DNA of 64,000 bases from positions 62,001 to 126,000 of the forward strand of contig JAJXZF010000026.1 of assembly GCA_021780225.1 (NCBI GenBank). The letters run 5' to 3'. The notes below the pieces were generated by a model. It saw nothing but the letters and a program-made list of their open reading frames with translations. It was not told the origin of the DNA and made no database searches. Position numbers and translations under genes: made by a program. Position 1 is the first letter of the stretch, and the number at the start of each line of letters is the position of its first letter. Shown here in pieces: positions 1 through 9,712 of the stretch. Origin of the DNA: Deltaproteobacteria bacterium (GTDB taxonomy: Bacteria > Desulfobacterota > Binatia > Binatales > Binataceae).

Positions 1-541
1 AAATGTTGTTGATATCAAGCAGGATCGCGCAGTCGGCCGCGTCGGCCACCGCCGCGACGAATTCCCATTCGGCCATCGATGACGCCGTATAGGTCAGGTA
101 AGACGAAACGTTCTCGATCGCGATTCGCCGTCCCAGGATGTCCTGCGCGGTACGGAGGCGCCCGGCCGTGTACGCGACCGTCTCCTCCGTGAAGGGCATC
201 GGCATCAGGTCATGCAGATTGCGCCCGGCCGCTCCCGTCCAGCATAGATGATCCGAAATCCAGGCCGGCTCGATCCGCCGCGCCAGCTCCGCCAGTTGAC
301 GCAGATAGTCGCGATCGAGCGGATCTGTCGAGCCGATCGAAAGCGACACGCCATGCATCACGACCGGATAATTCGCGCGCACGCGCTCCAGCGTCTTGAG
401 CGCCGGTCCGCCCGCGACCATGAAATTCTCGGAGACGATCTCGAACCAATCCATCCGCGGCCGCCCGCCGGCGACCTCGGCGTAATGCGGCCGGCGCAGA
501 CCGGCGCCGTAGCCTAAAAATGGGAATTCCGCGCGTTCCAT
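1..541 (-). CDS. DUF692 / multinuclear non-heme iron oxidase (MNIO, BufB-like), C-terminus truncated by window edge
   Basis: Manual reverse translation from ATG at 541: MERAEFPFLGYGAGLRRPHYAEV...VMHGVSLSIGSTDPLDRDYL...ISDHLCWTG...RRIAIENVSSYLTYTASSMAEWEF...CAILLDINNI; IENVSSY and LLDINN are DUF692 signatures. Not in the ORF track because it runs off the window. Confidence 0.88.
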   Translation of the reverse strand, partial: MERAEFPFLGYGAGLRRPHYAEVAGGRPRMDWFEIVSENFMVAGGPALKTLERVRANYPVVMHGVSLSIGSTDPLDRDYLRQLAELARRIEPAWISDHLCWTGAAGRNLHDLMPMPFTEETVAYTAGRLRTAQDILGRRIAIENVSSYLTYTASSMAEWEFVAAVADAADCAILLDINNI

Positions 542-622
542 CGCGCCGCCAACTCATCGATTGGCGACGGCCCGGCCATCGCCGCACGAAGCCCGGGCCG
601 TCACCAGACGCGACATTCTGGA

Positions 623-892
623 CTAGTGGACCGGATGGCCGCTCTTGGCGACGCAATCCTTGACGCTCGCCGTGGTAATCCAACCTTTTCCCTTGCAGGA
701 ATTTTGACCTTTGCAACTGTTGCCCGCGCTCTTGCAGGAGCTATGACCCTTGCAACTGTTGCCGCCGATGCATTTCACGCTCGCCGGAACGCCCTGACCG
801 CTTTTGTCGGCCGCTATCGCGGGCTGCGCCGCGAACATCAAACCGACAATTGTCGCCATCGCCGCTCCAGTCGCCACTTTGCAATCCATCAT
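623..892 (-). CDS. Small secreted Cys-rich protein, bufferin-like RiPP precursor
   Basis: Signal peptide (MMDCKVATGAAMATIVGLMFAAQPAIA) followed by CIGGNSCKGHSSCKSAGNSCKGQNSCKGKGW...C repeats; directly upstream of DUF692; RBS-like aagaggaggcag before ATG. Confidence 0.8.
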   Translation of the reverse strand: MMDCKVATGAAMATIVGLMFAAQPAIAADKSGQGVPASVKCIGGNSCKGHSSCKSAGNSCKGQNSCKGKGWITTASVKDCVAKSGHPVH

Positions 893-1126
893 ACTGCCTC
901 CTCTTACGCTTGCTCAACTACGACGGCCGCATGGCCGCCGCTCGTCGAACTTAACCTATCCGCCGGCGCAAATCCAAGCGCGCTTTTCGACTCGGCCACC
1001 GCCCGCATCTTCTCCACTCCAACTGCCATCGCCAGTCGGCCCGACTCGCGTTTCGGACGTGCGGGAACCTTTCTCACTCCATTAGGATTTGTATCGAAGC
1101 GGGTGCTATGTTCGTCTTCCCTGCAT

Positions 1127-1705
1127 ATGACGCGCAAAAGCGGCACGGCGACAGACAGGCGCCTCGCTTTCGAGCGGGAGGCGATGCCTCACCTCGACGC
1201 CGTCTATTCGACGGCGCTGCGTCTGGCGCGCAATCCCGACGACGCCAACGACCTGACTCAGGAGACCATCCTCCGCGCGTACCGGTACTTCGACCAATTC
1301 GCCTCCGGCACCAATTGCCGGGCGTGGATGCTGACGATTCTCTACAATATTTTCCGCAACGCCTGGCGCCGCGGGGAGCGCGAACAACCGGCGGCTACGC
1401 CCGAGGAATTCGACGCCGAAATCGAAGCGCACAGCCGCGCCGCGGACCAGTCGCGAATCAATCCGGAAGCGTTGCTCTTGAACCGCACCGCAGGCCGGCG
1501 GATCGAGTTGGCGCTGAACGCGCTGCCGGCGGAATTCCGCGAAGCGCTGATTCTCGTGGATGTGCAGGAGTTGAATTATCAGGAGGTCGCGACGGTGCTG
1601 AACGCGCCGCTCGGCACCATCAAATCGCGCGTCTCGCGCGGACGGGCGCTGATGCGCAAGGCGCTGTGCAGGCTCGATCAGGCGCGCGGAAAAACGGGTA
1701 CTTGA
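1127..1705 (+). CDS. ECF-type RNA polymerase sigma factor
   Basis: MTRKSGTATDRRLAFEREAMPHLDAVYSTALRLARNPDDANDLTQETILRAYRYFDQF...NYQEVATVLNAPLGTIKSRVSRGRALM: sigma-70 regions 2 and 4. The ORF extension to 626 is probably not coding. Confidence 0.92.
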   Translation: MTRKSGTATDRRLAFEREAMPHLDAVYSTALRLARNPDDANDLTQETILRAYRYFDQFASGTNCRAWMLTILYNIFRNAWRRGEREQPAATPEEFDAEIEAHSRAADQSRINPEALLLNRTAGRRIELALNALPAEFREALILVDVQELNYQEVATVLNAPLGTIKSRVSRGRALMRKALCRLDQARGKTGT

Positions 1706-1803
1706 CAGGATCGAGCCGCCCAAATACTTCGACGAATAGGTATCGCGGGGCGCCATCCGTTGCGGCGCGCGCCGATATCGAGGCCGATAGCGAGTGATAC
1801 GCC

Positions 1804-2751
1804 GTGGATTGCCGTGAGTACATAAGTGAGTATCTTGCGGGGCATGCCGACGGCGAGCTTGCGCCTCTCGCGCGCCGCGCCGCTGACGAGCATGTCGCCG
1901 GATGCCCCATCTGCCGGGCGCAGTTAATCGAAGAGCGCGCGCTCAAGGCGATGGTCCGGCAGGGCGCCGCGATCGTCAAAGCGCCGGCCGATCTGAAATC
2001 GCGCATCCGCGGAGCGCTGGACGAAGCCGATCGCCGCGCCGCGGCGCCGTGGACGGCGCGGCTGATCGAATTTCTCGCGCCAGTGCGCGCGCTCGGGAGC
2101 CGTATCAGCGAACCGCTGGTCTGGGCGCCGGCCAGCCTGGCGGCGGCGATCGCGGCCGCCATCTGGATCGCGCTCGCGGTCCCGCAGCACGATTCGGTCG
2201 CGACGATACCACCGGTTCCGGAATTCGAGCTTGCGATCGATCGCTTCAAGCAGTTCCAGCACGAATTCGTTCCGAACGTTCCGGCGGAAGCCTACGAGAA
2301 CGAAACCGGCGCGGTGTACGCCTGGGTGATCAATCGCGACCCGGTGCATCGCGTGGCCGACGAGGCCGATTCGGACGCGTTCAACGATCTCGCGCGTTCG
2401 TACCGCTCGGCGAATCTGCCCGACGATCTGTTCGATTTCATGCAGGCGGGCTACATGATCGCCGGCGGCCGGGTCGATCGGCTCGCCGACGGCAGGCCGA
2501 TCGCATACACGCTTTACAAAGGCATGGCGGGGCAAATCGTCAGTTTGTGCTTTCACGACCCGACGATGGCGGCCCCGATCGGCGCGGTCAACTGGCTCGG
2601 CCTGCGGTCATTTTACGAATACAAAGGCTACAGCATCTGCCTGTCGTTCTATCCGACAGGGCATTTCATTTCGATATTGATAACGCGGATGCCGGTGATG
2701 CAGTTGATGCGCGACGTCGCGGCCGCCGACCCCTCCGGCATCAGCCGGTAA
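1804..2751 (+). CDS. Putative anti-sigma factor with zinc-finger HC2-like N-terminus and one TM segment
   Basis: MDCREYISEYLAGHADGELAPLARRAADEHVAGCPICRAQL (H-x3-C-x2-C) plus TM APASLAAAIAAAIWIALAV; follows the ECF sigma gene. GTG start. Confidence 0.78.
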   Translation: MDCREYISEYLAGHADGELAPLARRAADEHVAGCPICRAQLIEERALKAMVRQGAAIVKAPADLKSRIRGALDEADRRAAAPWTARLIEFLAPVRALGSRISEPLVWAPASLAAAIAAAIWIALAVPQHDSVATIPPVPEFELAIDRFKQFQHEFVPNVPAEAYENETGAVYAWVINRDPVHRVADEADSDAFNDLARSYRSANLPDDLFDFMQAGYMIAGGRVDRLADGRPIAYTLYKGMAGQIVSLCFHDPTMAAPIGAVNWLGLRSFYEYKGYSICLSFYPTGHFISILITRMPVMQLMRDVAAADPSGISR

Positions 2752-2979
2752 TTCGAACTCACTTCCTCACCGAATAATTCCAATTCGAGTTAGAAATCTC
2801 GAGGCGCCGATTAAACCCTGCGCTTCGACGATAAATCCGGACCGCCCGTAATGGCCTAACTTTCGGCGACCTCACGCGGTTTTCAGGCAATCCGAATCGC
2901 CTTTGAAAGATCGAGTTGCTAGATAAACAACAACCTGTGTAAGATATGCGCAATTTGGCGAAAGGAAGAAAATTAGGCG

Positions 2980-3873
2980 GTGGAAAACATCTCTCGGAAC
3001 GACGTAACGGCGCTAGCGGATTTTTTCGAAAGGAAACTTCCTTTAAATCGTAAAGAAGTCTATTATACGGCGACAGTCCTGCCCGGCATAATCTGCGCTG
3101 ACGGATTCAAGCATTTCGACCGGTTTCTCAAGCTCCTCGGGCTTGAAGGCGTACATATTCAAGCGGAACCTGCAAACGCAACTAACATTCAGTTTTTCAC
3201 CGAATACAATTTCAACAAAACGAAACCTGACGGCGACCAGGAATCACCGAAATTCGACGGCGATTCGCAACAGCCCGATTTGGTCATTTTTTTACAAGAC
3301 TCAAATCCTATTGTGATCGTGATCGAAGGAAAAATGTATGTGGTGCCTACAAAAGCCAATCTGACGAGGCAGATGGAAATGCAGGAGCGAGAGATTGTCG
3401 CTCGAGTCAGGCCGCGTTTCAAAGATCTGAAGATCGTTCACGCCGCACTGGTTCCAGCTAAAGTGAAGAACGAACTCGGATCCTTGGAACCATGCCCTGA
3501 AAAGCACCCGAGACCTATTATTTCGTGGGAACAGATAGTGACAGCGTTTGACGACGTTGAAAGTGCCGAATATTTCAACGGCGTTCTTAAATATGCGCTT
3601 GATAATTTTGAAGATCTGAAAACCGATGCCGAGTTCGGGCTGCACGCCGACGCCAAGCAATCGGGAGTTCACATTGTCAATGCGTATTTGGAGGGAGAGC
3701 GCGAGTATTTGATGATGGGGCGGAAGGATGGTCTCGACGGAGCTTCTATAAATAATGACATCGAGACCCGCGGGTGGTTGACTCAAAAATATGAGGTGAA
3801 AAGGTCTGACGCTGCTCGCAAAAACTGGTTTTCAATTTCGGAGTTCGTGAAAAAAGTCACAAAAGTCTCTTAA
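2980..3873 (+). CDS. Hypothetical protein with PD-(D/E)XK nuclease-like motif
   Basis: QPDLVIFLQDSNPIVIVIEGKMYV matches a D-x(n)-E-x-K core; AT-richer than surroundings; GTG start. Confidence 0.5.
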   Translation: MENISRNDVTALADFFERKLPLNRKEVYYTATVLPGIICADGFKHFDRFLKLLGLEGVHIQAEPANATNIQFFTEYNFNKTKPDGDQESPKFDGDSQQPDLVIFLQDSNPIVIVIEGKMYVVPTKANLTRQMEMQEREIVARVRPRFKDLKIVHAALVPAKVKNELGSLEPCPEKHPRPIISWEQIVTAFDDVESAEYFNGVLKYALDNFEDLKTDAEFGLHADAKQSGVHIVNAYLEGEREYLMMGRKDGLDGASINNDIETRGWLTQKYEVKRSDAARKNWFSISEFVKKVTKVS

Positions 3874-3953
3874 GCCGCGCAATACCCGGGGTTGTTGACG
3901 GTTGGATCTGGATCGAATCTGGTTAAGCCGGTTCGGGTAGCATTCGTCGAATT

Positions 3954-4178
3954 TTATTCGTGACTGTCTCCAATCAGCCCTTCGCTCCATGCCTCCGCTT
4001 CGGCTTCCCGAGCCTTGTCGGCGGCCATCTCGCGATAGGCCTTCTCAAGCTTTCCGCCCGCCGAGCACGTACCCGGAGCGTGGTCGAGACTATCAGACAA
4101 TTTTGGCGACTGATTGTTAGATTCCGGCAAGATCAGCCCGCCGGTCGTCATCGGTTTTAATCTCGATTTACGTTTCAT
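3954..4178 (-). CDS. Orphan antitoxin-like small protein
   Basis: C-terminal LEKAYREMAADKAREAEAEAWSEGLIGDSHE resembles antitoxins of MazF/PemK-type modules; no partner toxin ORF follows. Confidence 0.4.
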   Translation of the reverse strand: MKRKSRLKPMTTGGLILPESNNQSPKLSDSLDHAPGTCSAGGKLEKAYREMAADKAREAEAEAWSEGLIGDSHE

Positions 4179-4252
4179 TTAGAAGCCGTGCGCCCACCGA
4201 TAATTGCGGCTCGCTTACATCTCGACAAACGTAATACCGCGCGCGCCGGACC

Positions 4253-4289
4253 TGGGAATTACCGGCGGGCGGAGGCGTGCTCCACGGCG
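4253..4289. repeat. 37-bp direct repeat, copy of the purF 3' end
   Basis: tgggaattaccggcgggcggaggcgtgctccacggcg, identical to 5327..5363. Confidence 0.95.
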
Positions 4290-4488
4290 ATCGTGGTCAG
4301 CAATGACGCCGCGAATCGCGCAATCAACCGCATTCAGGTCCAACGTGAAGCGGCTTTACCCGGCTGAAGCCAACGTGACCGTGAATGGAGCGCGTTGCAA
4401 AGCGATGGCCGATTAGATCGCCACCGCCAGCAAACTCCGGCTGCGTGAGAGAAATCGTGCTCTCGAAGACAGGTTAATTGCCAGAAAA

Positions 4489-4776
4489 TCATGGATGTGC
4501 TGTGATCGCGATTATGATTTTCTGTTTTCCCGAGCCGTAATACCAAAAGATTCGATATGCGGCCGGAGTCTTATTTTCAGCGTACGCCTCGAAAACCTCT
4601 TCGCCGTTCGGACCTCTCAACGATTCATATTTGTGGGTTTGCAAGCTGTTATGTCGGGCGTCTTTCTCGAGCAAAGCCAACGCCTTCCGTACAGACTTGA
4701 GACGCTTCCACTGACCCTTGTCTCTCTCTAATTCTTCTAAATCCTCATTAGCGCGGGTCGTAAATTTTAAACTCAA
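4489..4776 (-). CDS. RelE/ParE-like type II toxin
   Basis: MSLKFTTRANEDLEELERDKGQWKRLKSVRKALALLEKDARHNSLQTHKYESLRGPNGEEVFEAYAENKTPAAYRIFWYYGSGKQKIIIAITAHP; RelE-superfamily-like ending. Confidence 0.65.
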   Translation of the reverse strand: MSLKFTTRANEDLEELERDKGQWKRLKSVRKALALLEKDARHNSLQTHKYESLRGPNGEEVFEAYAENKTPAAYRIFWYYGSGKQKIIIAITAHP

Positions 4777-4817
4777 CGATCCCTTACCTCTGTCTCTTCC
4801 TCTTCCACCGGATCTCC

Positions 4818-5159
4818 CTATTCGATTTCGTCGTCCGCGTACTTGGCGAAAGAACCTAAATCGTGGACATCGCCCTCAGCCGCCTGGATCAATCCTTCTC
4901 GCACCTTTGACAGCGCCGCCGGATTTCGGAAAAGCCAGACTTCGTGAACCGGAATCGTAAGCGCAGGATCCAAGAGGATTTGTCCGACTGAGTTAACTGA
5001 AATCCTAAATTGAAGATTTTTTGGAGAAACGCCGACGTCACCCAAGCGTTCGCAGATCATTGCGATTGCTTTCGTCAACGACAGCCGATTCCTCTCATCG
5101 ACGCCACTTTCGGCAACCAACTCAAATTCATCAACTATTGGTTTAATATTTCCTGCCAT
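4818..5159 (-). CDS. Putative cognate antitoxin
   Basis: Immediately upstream of the toxin, same strand; C-terminus VREGLIQAAEGDVHDLGSFAKYADDEIE is typical of antitoxin tails. Confidence 0.55.
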   Translation of the reverse strand: MAGNIKPIVDEFELVAESGVDERNRLSLTKAIAMICERLGDVGVSPKNLQFRISVNSVGQILLDPALTIPVHEVWLFRNPAALSKVREGLIQAAEGDVHDLGSFAKYADDEIE

Positions 5160-5326
5160 TGTATTGGGCCTTTTAGTCTGGTCGTTTAGGATTATGGCGC
5201 TTTACATGGTTCTTGGCCTCCCACGATTTCAATTAATCTTAACCTTATTTGGGTAATGCGTCAATATGGGTAAATGGGCAATTTAAAATATGGGCAGTTC
5301 CACAGCATCGCGCCTGCGGCTGAACT

Positions 5327-5363
5327 TGGGAATTACCGGCGGGCGGAGGCGTGCTCCACGGCG
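5327..5363. repeat. 37-bp direct repeat covering the purF stop codon and 3' end
   Basis: Identical to 4253..4289. Confidence 0.95.
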
Positions 5364-6805
5364 TCGAACAGATGAAGCTGCGCGGGATGGGCGTCGCGCG
5401 GAATCTCCACCGGATACTTGCCCGTGAAGCAGGCGTCGCAATAGCCATCGCGCGGCCCTTCGGTGAACGAGTAGAGCCCTTCCCAACTGAGATAGCCGAG
5501 CGAGTCCGCCGTGATGTACTGCCGGATCTGTTCGACCGAATGGCTCGCCGCGAGCAGTTCCTCGCGGGTCGGCGTGTCGATTCCGTAAAAGCAGGAATTG
5601 GTGGTCGGCGGCGCCGCGATCCGCATATGGACTTCGCGCGCGCCCGCCTGCCGGAGCATCGGGATCACCTTGCGCAGCGTGGTGCCGCGCACCAGCGAAT
5701 CCTCGACCAGCACGATACGCTTGCCTTTGAGCAAATCCACGACCGGATTGAATTTGATCTTGACGCCGAAATGGCGGATCGACTGGCGCGGCTCGATAAA
5801 GGTCCGGCCGATATAGTGGCTGCGCACCAGCGCCATCTCGAACGGAATCCCCGCCTCTTCTGCGTAACCGAGCGCGGCGGCGTTGCCGGAATCGGGCACC
5901 GGCACGACGATATCGGCGTCGGCGGGACATTCGCGCGCCAGCGCCCGCCCCTGCATCTTGCGCACCGAATAGACGTTGCGGCCGTACAGCAGGCTGTCGG
6001 GACGCGCGAAATAGACGTACTCGAAAATGCATCGGCGGACGGGCGCCGGCGCGAACGGGAAAATCGACCGGACGCCGTCGTCGGTGATCACGACCATCTC
6101 GCCCGGCGCGATTTCGCGGATATATTCCGCGCGCACCAGGTCGAGCGCGCAGGTCTCGGAGGCGACGATCGTCGCGCCGTTCAACTGGCCGAGCACGAGC
6201 GGACGGAAGCCGTGCGGATCGCGCGCCGCGATCAGGCAGCGTTCGGTCAGCACCACGACCGAATAGGCGCCGCGGATTTGCGCCAGCGCGTCGGCGACGC
6301 GCTCCGGCAGATCGGAGGCATGCGACGACGCGATCAGATGAATCACCAGCTCGCTGTCCGACGACGACTGGAAAATCGAGCCGCTGGCTTCGAGCCGGGC
6401 GCGCAATTCCTGAAAATTGACCAGGTTGCCGTTGTGCGCGAGCGCAAGCCCGCCGTGCGCGTACTCGACCACCAGCGGCTGGCAGTTCTTGAGCGTGGTC
6501 GAGCCGGTGGTGGAATAGCGGTTGTGGCCGATCGCGGCGGTGCCTTCGAGCTGCTCCAGCACCTCGCCGTTGAAGATGTCGGCGACAAGGCCCATCCCGC
6601 GATGCGCGATCAGCGCCTTGCCGTTTGACGAAACGATGCCCGCCGATTCCTGTCCGCGATGCTGCAGCGCGTAGAGGCCGAGATAGACCAGGTTGGCGGC
6701 CTCCGGATGGCCGTACACGCCGAAGACGCCGCACTCTTCGTGAAAGCCGTCGAGTTTGGATTCGGCGGCGGCGAGAACAACTGACAACTCGGGACTGTCA
6801 GTCAT
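5333..6805 (-). CDS. purF: Amidophosphoribosyltransferase
   Basis: [60 protein letters not shown]...; class II GATase Cys and PRPP motif [12 protein letters not shown]. Start placed at 6805. Confidence 0.97.
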   Translation of the reverse strand: MTDSPELSVVLAAAESKLDGFHEECGVFGVYGHPEAANLVYLGLYALQHRGQESAGIVSSNGKALIAHRGMGLVADIFNGEVLEQLEGTAAIGHNRYSTTGSTTLKNCQPLVVEYAHGGLALAHNGNLVNFQELRARLEASGSIFQSSSDSELVIHLIASSHASDLPERVADALAQIRGAYSVVVLTERCLIAARDPHGFRPLVLGQLNGATIVASETCALDLVRAEYIREIAPGEMVVITDDGVRSIFPFAPAPVRRCIFEYVYFARPDSLLYGRNVYSVRKMQGRALARECPADADIVVPVPDSGNAAALGYAEEAGIPFEMALVRSHYIGRTFIEPRQSIRHFGVKIKFNPVVDLLKGKRIVLVEDSLVRGTTLRKVIPMLRQAGAREVHMRIAAPPTTNSCFYGIDTPTREELLAASHSVEQIRQYITADSLGYLSWEGLYSFTEGPRDGYCDACFTGKYPVEIPRDAHPAQLHLFDAVEHASARR

Positions 6806-9026
6806 GGCGGCCAAGCCTCCCGGGCAAAGCCTCTTCATAAAGACGGCGCAGCGTGGCGACGTCTTCATCGAACCAGCGGCCGAGCTTGAGGCGCGCCGCG
6901 GCGGCGACTCGTCCGACCGGGCGAACCTCCAGCGGCGCGAAAATATCACGTATCGCTTTAAGATTTTCCGCGGGCGCGGACACGATCACGCTCGAAGCTC
7001 CTTCGCCGAACCACGCCTCGGCGTCTCCGTCCGTGGCGACCGGTTCGATTTCGGCGCCGAGCCCCCGATCCGAATCGAAACAAGCCTCGGCCAGCGCTAC
7101 CGCCATCCCGCCTTCGCTCACGTCGTGAGCCGATCTTAACAATCGCCGTTGCGCACATTCAACCAGCCCATCAAGCAGCCTGCGTTCGCGGACGAGATCG
7201 ATCGGCGCGAGCGCACCGCCCGCTACTCTGAACAGATCGGCGTACTCGCTGGCGGCGAGCGACGGCGGCGCGGTGCGCACCAGCACAACCAGATCGCCCG
7301 GCAAGCTAAAGCAATGCTTTATGTTTAACGAAACGTCGGCGAACGTGCCGACGACCGCGATGGTCGGGGTCGGCGGAATCGCGCGGCCCTCGGTCTCGTT
7401 GTAGAAGCTGACGTTGCCGCTGATCACCGGAGTGTTGAAGGCGCGGGCGGAGTCGCCCAGCCCGGCGACTCCGCGCACGAACTGCCACATGATTTCAGGC
7501 CGTTCGGGATTGCCGTAGTTGAGGCAATTGGTGATCGCGGCGGGACGCGCGCCCACGCAGGCGACGTTGCGCGCCGCCTCGCATACGGTGGCGATCGCGC
7601 CGAGATAGGGATCGAGCGCGCAGGCGCGCGGATTCGAATCGACCTTGAGCGCGAGTCCGCGGCGGGAGCCTTTGATCCGCAGCACGGCGGCGTCGCCGCC
7701 GGGACCAGCGACGGTATTGCTCAACACGAGCGAATCGTATTGCCGGAAGACCATCCGGCGCGACGCGACGTTGGGACTCGCGATCAACGCGCGCATCGCG
7801 GCGGCCGGTTCGGGCCGCGCCACGGCGGCGGCCGGCCGCGTCTCGATCGGCGCGCGTCCGGGCGGCGCGGCGGGACGGTCGTAAAGCGGCGCGGCGTCGC
7901 TGAGCGCCGCGACCGGAATATCGGCGACGACCCCGCCTCTGAAGCGCGCGCGCCAGCGGCCGTCGCCGGTGATCGCGCCGATCACGACGGCGTGCAAATC
8001 CCATTTTTCGAAAACTGCGGCCAGCTCCGCCTCGCGGCCGTGCTCGGCCACGATCAGCATCCGTTCCTGCGATTCCGAGAGCAATATCTCGTAGGGCGAA
8101 AGGTTCGGCTCGCGCAGCGGCACGCGGTCGAGATCGAGTTCGACGCCGAGTCCGCCGCGCCCCGCCATTTCGCTGGAAGACGAAGTCAGGCCGGCCGCGC
8201 CCATGTCCTGAATCGCGGCGATCGCGCCGGTTTTGATCGCTTCGAGGCAGGCCTCGATCAGGAGCTTTTCGGTGAACGGGTCGCCGACCTGCACGGTCGG
8301 CCGCTTGGCTTCGCTTTCGGCGTCGAACTCGGCTGAGGCGAGCAGGCTCGCGCCGTGGATTCCGTCGCGGCCGGTCGCCGAGCCGACGTAAAGGACGGGA
8401 TTGCCGACGCCGCGCGCGCGTGCGCTCTGCAGGTCCTCGCGCCGCGCGAGGCCCAGCGAGAAAGCGTTGACCAGGATGTTGCCGTTGTAGCCGGGATCGA
8501 ACATGACTTCGCCGGCCACGGTCGGCACGCCCACGCAATTGCCGTAGCCGCCGATGCCGCCGACCACGCCATTGACGAGGTAGCGCGTGCGCGGATGATC
8601 GATCGCGCCAAACTTGAGCGAATCCATGCTCGCGATCGGCCGCGCGCCCATCGTGAAGATGTCGCGCAGGATGCCGCCGACGCCGGTCGCCGCGCCCTGG
8701 TATGGTTCGACGTACGACGGATGGTTGTGGCTTTCGATTTTGAAGACGGCGACCCAGCCGTCGCCGACATCGATCGCGCCGGCGTTTTCGCCGGGACCGA
8801 CGACGACGTTCGCGCCTTCGCGCGGAAGGGTCTTGAGATGTTTGCGGGAGGATTTGTAGGAGCAGTGCTCCGACCACATCACGGAAAAAACGCCGAGTTC
8901 CGTGAAGGTTGGAACGCGGCCGAGGATGCGCTCGATTGCGGCGAATTCGGCGCCGGTCAATCCGTGCGCGCGGGCCGCGGCGAGATCGACTTTGGGCTCT
9001 CCGGGCAACGCCGCCGCCGCGCTCAT
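6798..9026 (-). CDS. purL: Phosphoribosylformylglycinamidine synthase subunit PurL
   Basis: FGAR synthetase motifs: [57 protein letters not shown]. Confidence 0.97.
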   Translation of the reverse strand: MSAAAALPGEPKVDLAAARAHGLTGAEFAAIERILGRVPTFTELGVFSVMWSEHCSYKSSRKHLKTLPREGANVVVGPGENAGAIDVGDGWVAVFKIESHNHPSYVEPYQGAATGVGGILRDIFTMGARPIASMDSLKFGAIDHPRTRYLVNGVVGGIGGYGNCVGVPTVAGEVMFDPGYNGNILVNAFSLGLARREDLQSARARGVGNPVLYVGSATGRDGIHGASLLASAEFDAESEAKRPTVQVGDPFTEKLLIEACLEAIKTGAIAAIQDMGAAGLTSSSSEMAGRGGLGVELDLDRVPLREPNLSPYEILLSESQERMLIVAEHGREAELAAVFEKWDLHAVVIGAITGDGRWRARFRGGVVADIPVAALSDAAPLYDRPAAPPGRAPIETRPAAAVARPEPAAAMRALIASPNVASRRMVFRQYDSLVLSNTVAGPGGDAAVLRIKGSRRGLALKVDSNPRACALDPYLGAIATVCEAARNVACVGARPAAITNCLNYGNPERPEIMWQFVRGVAGLGDSARAFNTPVISGNVSFYNETEGRAIPPTPTIAVVGTFADVSLNIKHCFSLPGDLVVLVRTAPPSLAASEYADLFRVAGGALAPIDLVRERRLLDGLVECAQRRLLRSAHDVSEGGMAVALAEACFDSDRGLGAEIEPVATDGDAEAWFGEGASSVIVSAPAENLKAIRDIFAPLEVRPVGRVAAAARLKLGRWFDEDVATLRRLYEEALPGRLGRHD

Positions 9027-9712
9027 CGCGCGGCTCCCGCGATCGACTCGAAAATTTTTCTTCCCGCGACGCCGCCGAGCGCCGCTTCAACGGCGTGTTC
9101 CGGATGCGGCATCAGGCCGAACACGTTGAAGCGATCGTTGGCGACGCCGGCGATCGATCGCATCGAGCCGTTCGGGTTGGCGGCGTCGGTCGCCTCGCCG
9201 CGCTCGTCAACGTAGCGCAGCAGGATTTGGCCGCGCTCTTCGAGCTGGCGCAATTCATCCTCGGGCGCGACGTAGCAGCCCTCGCCGTGCTTGATCGGCA
9301 GTCGCAGCGTCTCGCCCCGATGCGCGGCGCGGGTGAACGGGGTGGAGGGGTTTTCGACGCGCAGATCGACGAAGTCGCACACAAACGCGAGCGAGCGGTT
9401 GCGCGTCAGCGCGCCGGGCAACAGATGCGCTTCGCAGAGAATCTGAAAGCCGTTGCAGATGCCCAGCACGAGACCGCCGTCGGCGGCGAAGCGCGCCACC
9501 GATTTCATGATCGGCGAGAAGCGCGCGATCGCGCCGCAGCGCAGATAGTCGCCGTAGCTGAACCCGCCCGGCAACACGACGCATTCGGCGCCGCCGAGCG
9601 ATTCCTCCTTGTGCCAGAGCGGCGCGGCCTCCTGTCCGAGAACGTCGCGCAACGCCCAGAGCGCGTCGCCGTCGTCGAGCGAGCCGGGAAATCTGACCAC
9701 GCCCCATTTCAT
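9023..9712 (-). CDS. purQ: Phosphoribosylformylglycinamidine synthase subunit PurQ
   Basis: [21 protein letters not shown]...[24 protein letters not shown]...GICNGFQIL. Confidence 0.96.
   Translation of the reverse strand: MKWGVVRFPGSLDDGDALWALRDVLGQEAAPLWHKEESLGGAECVVLPGGFSYGDYLRCGAIARFSPIMKSVARFAADGGLVLGICNGFQILCEAHLLPGALTRNRSLAFVCDFVDLRVENPSTPFTRAAHRGETLRLPIKHGEGCYVAPEDELRQLEERGQILLRYVDERGEATDAANPNGSMRSIAGVANDRFNVFGLMPHPEHAVEAALGGVAGRKIFESIAGAAR

Noticed and set aside
626-1126. N-terminal extension of the ECF sigma ORF and the 210-716 minus ORF
   Set aside because: The extension overlaps the Cys-rich precursor antisense and has no homology; the 210-716 ORF is out of frame with the DUF692 gene read manually.
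1050-1127. ECF-type autoregulatory promoter upstream of the sigma gene
   Set aside because: Only a GGAACC-like -35 was seen; no well-spaced -10 element, so not listed as a feature.
4204-4546. Small ORFs overlapping the 4253 repeat and the region between it and the toxin
   Set aside because: No recognisable domain, and they straddle the duplicated purF tail; probably non-coding.
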